Shown here: positions 62,114-64,000 of the stretch, in pieces
Layout: the number at the start of each line of letters is the position of its first letter
How positions within the stretch are numbered: the first letter of the stretch is position 1
DNA from: Tenacibaculum skagerrakense
Lineage (GTDB): Bacteria; Bacteroidota; Bacteroidia; Flavobacteriales; Flavobacteriaceae
Direction: 5' to 3'
Length of the DNA: 64,000 nt
NCBI RefSeq assembly: GCF_004345825.1
Contig: NZ_SLXM01000007.1
Location: 1 to 64,000, forward strand
The notes under the pieces: generated by a model
What the model was told of the DNA's origin: nothing
Database searches by the model: none
Seen by the model: only the letters and a program-made list of their open reading frames with translations
Position numbers and translations under genes: made by a program

Positions 62114-63106
62114 ATGAGAAAAATAATAGCAATTTTAACAGTAAGTTTTTTACTAGTTAATTGTAAGAATGGAAAAGGAGAAGTTATTCTTCCTTCTTCA
62201 ACAGGTAATATAAATAGAGTACTTGTAGTAATGAAAGCGCTAGATTGGTCTGGAAAACCTGGAGATGAAATTCGAAAGGTGTTTGGGGAACATCAAGTTG
62301 GGTTACCACAACCAGAAACATTATTATCAGTTTCTCAAATTGATCCATCAGGATTTAGTTCATTTATCAGACAAAATAAAGCAGTATTGCTATTTCAAAA
62401 AGCAGATTCGGCTAATATTTCTATTGTAAAAAATAAATATGCTGCACCTCAGGTTATAGTTGTTGCTACTGCTAAGAATAAAGAAGAAATGATCAATCTA
62501 ATCCAAACAAGAGGAAAAGAAATCATTGAAATTTTTAAAGAGGCAGATGTTGAGTTTGTTCAGAATATTTTTAACAGAGAAAAATTAGATCATAATCAAT
62601 TTCCAACAATCAAAAATTTAGGAATAGATATCACCATTCCTAACAAATATCGTCTAGTACAAGATACATTGAACAATTTTTTATGGATGCGTCAGCATTT
62701 ACAAAACGGTATAGCTAGAGGAGATGGAACTAATAATATTTTAATTTATAGTTTACCATTAGAAGATGAAACCACGATTGTAGATAACATCACTAATGTT
62801 AGAGATAGTATCGGAGAGAAATTTATTCCAGGTAGTCGAGAAGGAATGTATATGATTACTGAGAAAGCATACACACCATTTACGTATGAAACTCAAATAG
62901 ACAATAAAAAAGCCTACGAAACTAGAGGGAAATGGGAAGTAAAAAACGATTTTATGGCAGGGCCTTTTTTAAATTATACTATAGTAGATAAAACGAACAA
63001 TAGGTTAATTGTTTTTGAAGGGTTTACTTATGCACCAGCAATTAATAAGAGAGATTTAGTTTTTGAGCTTGAAGCTATAGGAAAATCCATAAAAATCAAA
63101 GAATAA
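62114..63106 (+). CDS. DUF4837 family lipoprotein
   Basis: The 330-residue protein has a lipoprotein signal (FLLVNC, Cys at about 17) and matches DUF4837, a family restricted to Bacteroidota that frequently follows a lytic transglycosylase gene. Conserved parts include VVMKALDWSGKPGDEIRKVF (about 37-56), a segment with NFLWMRQ and SREGMYMITE. The function is unknown; its neighbour suggests a role in cell-wall turnover. A terminator follows. Confidence 0.88.
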   Translation: MRKIIAILTVSFLLVNCKNGKGEVILPSSTGNINRVLVVMKALDWSGKPGDEIRKVFGEHQVGLPQPETLLSVSQIDPSGFSSFIRQNKAVLLFQKADSANISIVKNKYAAPQVIVVATAKNKEEMINLIQTRGKEIIEIFKEADVEFVQNIFNREKLDHNQFPTIKNLGIDITIPNKYRLVQDTLNNFLWMRQHLQNGIARGDGTNNILIYSLPLEDETTIVDNITNVRDSIGEKFIPGSREGMYMITEKAYTPFTYETQIDNKKAYETRGKWEVKNDFMAGPFLNYTIVDKTNNRLIVFEGFTYAPAINKRDLVFELEAIGKSIKIKE

Positions 63107-63133
63107 ACAAAGTAGTACAATACATTGATAGTT

Positions 63134-63166
63134 AAAGCGGTAAAATTTATTTACTGCTTTTTTTTT
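63134..63166 (+). terminator. Terminator after the DUF4837 gene
   Basis: AAAGCGGTAAA and TTTACTGCTTT form an 11-bp stem with one G-T pair, followed by a T-run. Confidence 0.85.
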
Positions 63167-63173
63167 ATATTTG
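63166..63173 (+). promoter_or_regulatory. Predicted -7 box for the DUF1761 gene
   Basis: TATATTTG matches TAnnTTTG and lies 30 nt before the ATG at 63203, directly after the terminator of the preceding gene. Confidence 0.55.
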
Positions 63174-63202
63174 ATAGAATCAACATTTAACTTTACAACA
63201 TC

Positions 63203-63700
63203 ATGGATTTCAATTTTTTAATTTTATTTGCTTCAGCATTAATTCCTTTAATTACTGGATTTGTTTGGTACGGACCTTTATTTCAAAAAGCATGGATGAA
63301 GGAGATGAATTTTACTGAAGAAAGTTTAAAAGGAGGTAATATGGCTCTTATATTCGGATTAAGCTATGTTTTAGGTCTTGTGATATCGGCTGGATTAATG
63401 CCGGTTGTTGTTCATCAAATGGGTATATTTTCAACCTTAGCTGGAGAACCTGGATTTAATGAACAAACAGGGGAAGCATTTAGCACATTTAGATCGCTAA
63501 TGGAAACATATGGTGATCGTTTTAGAACGTTTAAACACGGTGCGTTACATGGCGCATTAACAGGGTTCTTTATAGCAATGCCTATATTAGCCATTCAAGC
63601 GATGTTCGAAAGGAAAAGTTTTAAATATATAGCTATAAATGCAGGTTATTGGATAGTAACATTAGCAATTATGGGAGGTGTTATTTGCCAGTGGTTATAA
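63203..63700 (+). CDS. DUF1761 membrane protein
   Basis: The 165-residue protein has four hydrophobic segments (about 4-20, 48-66, 113-130 and 143-162) and the features of DUF1761: WYGPLFQKAWMKEMN near residue 22 and the GALHGALTGFFIAMP segment (about 112-126). The family is of unknown function. Compared with short members it has a longer loop between segments 2 and 3. It is monocistronic with promoter and terminator. Confidence 0.85.
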   Translation: MDFNFLILFASALIPLITGFVWYGPLFQKAWMKEMNFTEESLKGGNMALIFGLSYVLGLVISAGLMPVVVHQMGIFSTLAGEPGFNEQTGEAFSTFRSLMETYGDRFRTFKHGALHGALTGFFIAMPILAIQAMFERKSFKYIAINAGYWIVTLAIMGGVICQWL

Positions 63701-63724
63701 TTTTAAAAGAGTAAAAAGATACTA

Positions 63725-63750
63725 AGCACCAAATCTATGGTGCTTTTTTT
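63725..63750 (+). terminator. Terminator after the DUF1761 gene
   Basis: AGCACCA and TGGTGCT form a 7-bp stem with a 6-nt loop and a run of seven T. Confidence 0.85.
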
Positions 63751-63805
63751 ATGTAACAAATTATGTGTTTTGCTTACTAATTAAACAACTATTAATTCAA
63801 ACTAT

Positions 63806-64000
63806 ATGATATCACGCTTTTTAAGTTTAGAGTGGAAACAATTCTTTCGTTCTATGTTTTGGCAAAAAAGTATTGCTGTAAACATACTCATGGGGGTTTT
63901 TGCGTTGTATTTTGTTATTGTTTTTTCTTTTTTAGGTTTTCAATCCTTTTACATACTAAAGAAAGAATTACCTAACCAAGATCCACTTAAAATTGTAAAC
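63806..64000 (+). CDS. DUF5687 family membrane protein, 5' part
   Basis: The first 65 codons of an open frame run into the window edge. The N-terminus reads MISRFLSLEWKQFFRS, followed by a hydrophobic segment (about residues 29-50). This matches the start of DUF5687 proteins, large integral membrane proteins that resemble ABC-exporter permease subunits and are usually followed by an ATPase gene. The rest lies outside the window, so the call rests on 65 residues and my recall of the family. Confidence 0.65.
   Translation, partial: MISRFLSLEWKQFFRSMFWQKSIAVNILMGVFALYFVIVFSFLGFQSFYILKKELPNQDPLKIVN

Overview
The window is an ordinary-looking chromosomal stretch of an AT-rich member of the Bacteroidota, almost certainly a flavobacterium (family Flavobacteriaceae; a marine genus such as Tenacibaculum is a guess). 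The evidence is the gliding lipoprotein gene gldH, families largely confined to Bacteroidota (DUF3078, DUF2480, DUF4837, DUF6503, DUF5687), TonB-dependent receptors with an N-terminal carboxypeptidase-regulatory-like domain, many lipoproteins, weak or absent Shine-Dalgarno sequences, and repeated perfect matches to the Bacteroidota -7 promoter box TAnnTTTG. No phage, insertion sequence, CRISPR array or rRNA operon was seen.

Layout. 1-7.3 kb: DEAD-box helicase, a small glycine-rich membrane protein, an overlapping RimK/AstE-like pair, a secreted beta-propeller protein, folB and tRNA-Cys. 7.3-13.5 kb: metallo-beta-lactamase-fold hydrolase, S8 subtilase lipoprotein, M1 aminopeptidase, glnS. 13.6-27 kb: a cell-envelope block with four TonB-C-terminal-domain proteins and two TonB-dependent receptors, interrupted by an Ig-like lipoprotein, comF, a SAM methyltransferase and hflX. 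27-31.3 kb: CNNM transporter and the DUF3078-DUF3078-DUF2480-DUF59-sufE operon. 31.3-37.3 kb: PfkB kinase, a long PurF-like amidotransferase, glutaminase, a glycerophosphodiesterase and a fifth TonB-like protein. 37.3-48.8 kb: ClC transporter, DUF6503, aspS, a solitary OLD-family ATPase/nuclease, a PaiB-like protein, an M50-like protease, an alanine symporter, a coiled-coil protein, a second DUF6503 and a cupin. 48.8-50 kb: a 1.1 kb protein-free region. 50-64 kb: pheS, gdhA, a hydrolase, ricT-gldH-PBP1A, 3-oxoacid CoA-transferase with a four-helix-bundle gene inserted between its subunits, xth, lytic transglycosylase, DUF4837, DUF1761 and the start of a DUF5687 gene.

The most interesting element is the protein-free region 48837-49963. 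It holds four tandem copies (period about 262-269 bp) of what reads as a small-RNA gene. Each copy has a perfect TAnnTTTG box, a conserved transcript start, a first hairpin with an ATCCC(C) loop, a conserved single-stranded TTCATT...TTGA stretch, and a Rho-independent terminator whose loop always carries AGCCCC. Stem sequences differ while pairing and loops are kept. Copies 2-4 are preceded by a paired direct repeat spaced exactly 21 bp and an ACRTCGA box exactly 30 bp before the -7 box, which suggests a common activator. I do not recognise this family; it may be a known Rfam family that I cannot check here.

Second-tier observations: five TonB-domain proteins that carry cleavable-looking signal peptides instead of a membrane anchor, four of them with a shared cysteine-containing N-terminal motif; a ClC protein with Gln in place of the gating Glu; heptamer tandem repeats that supply the symporter stop codon; and a lone OLD nuclease gene between housekeeping genes.
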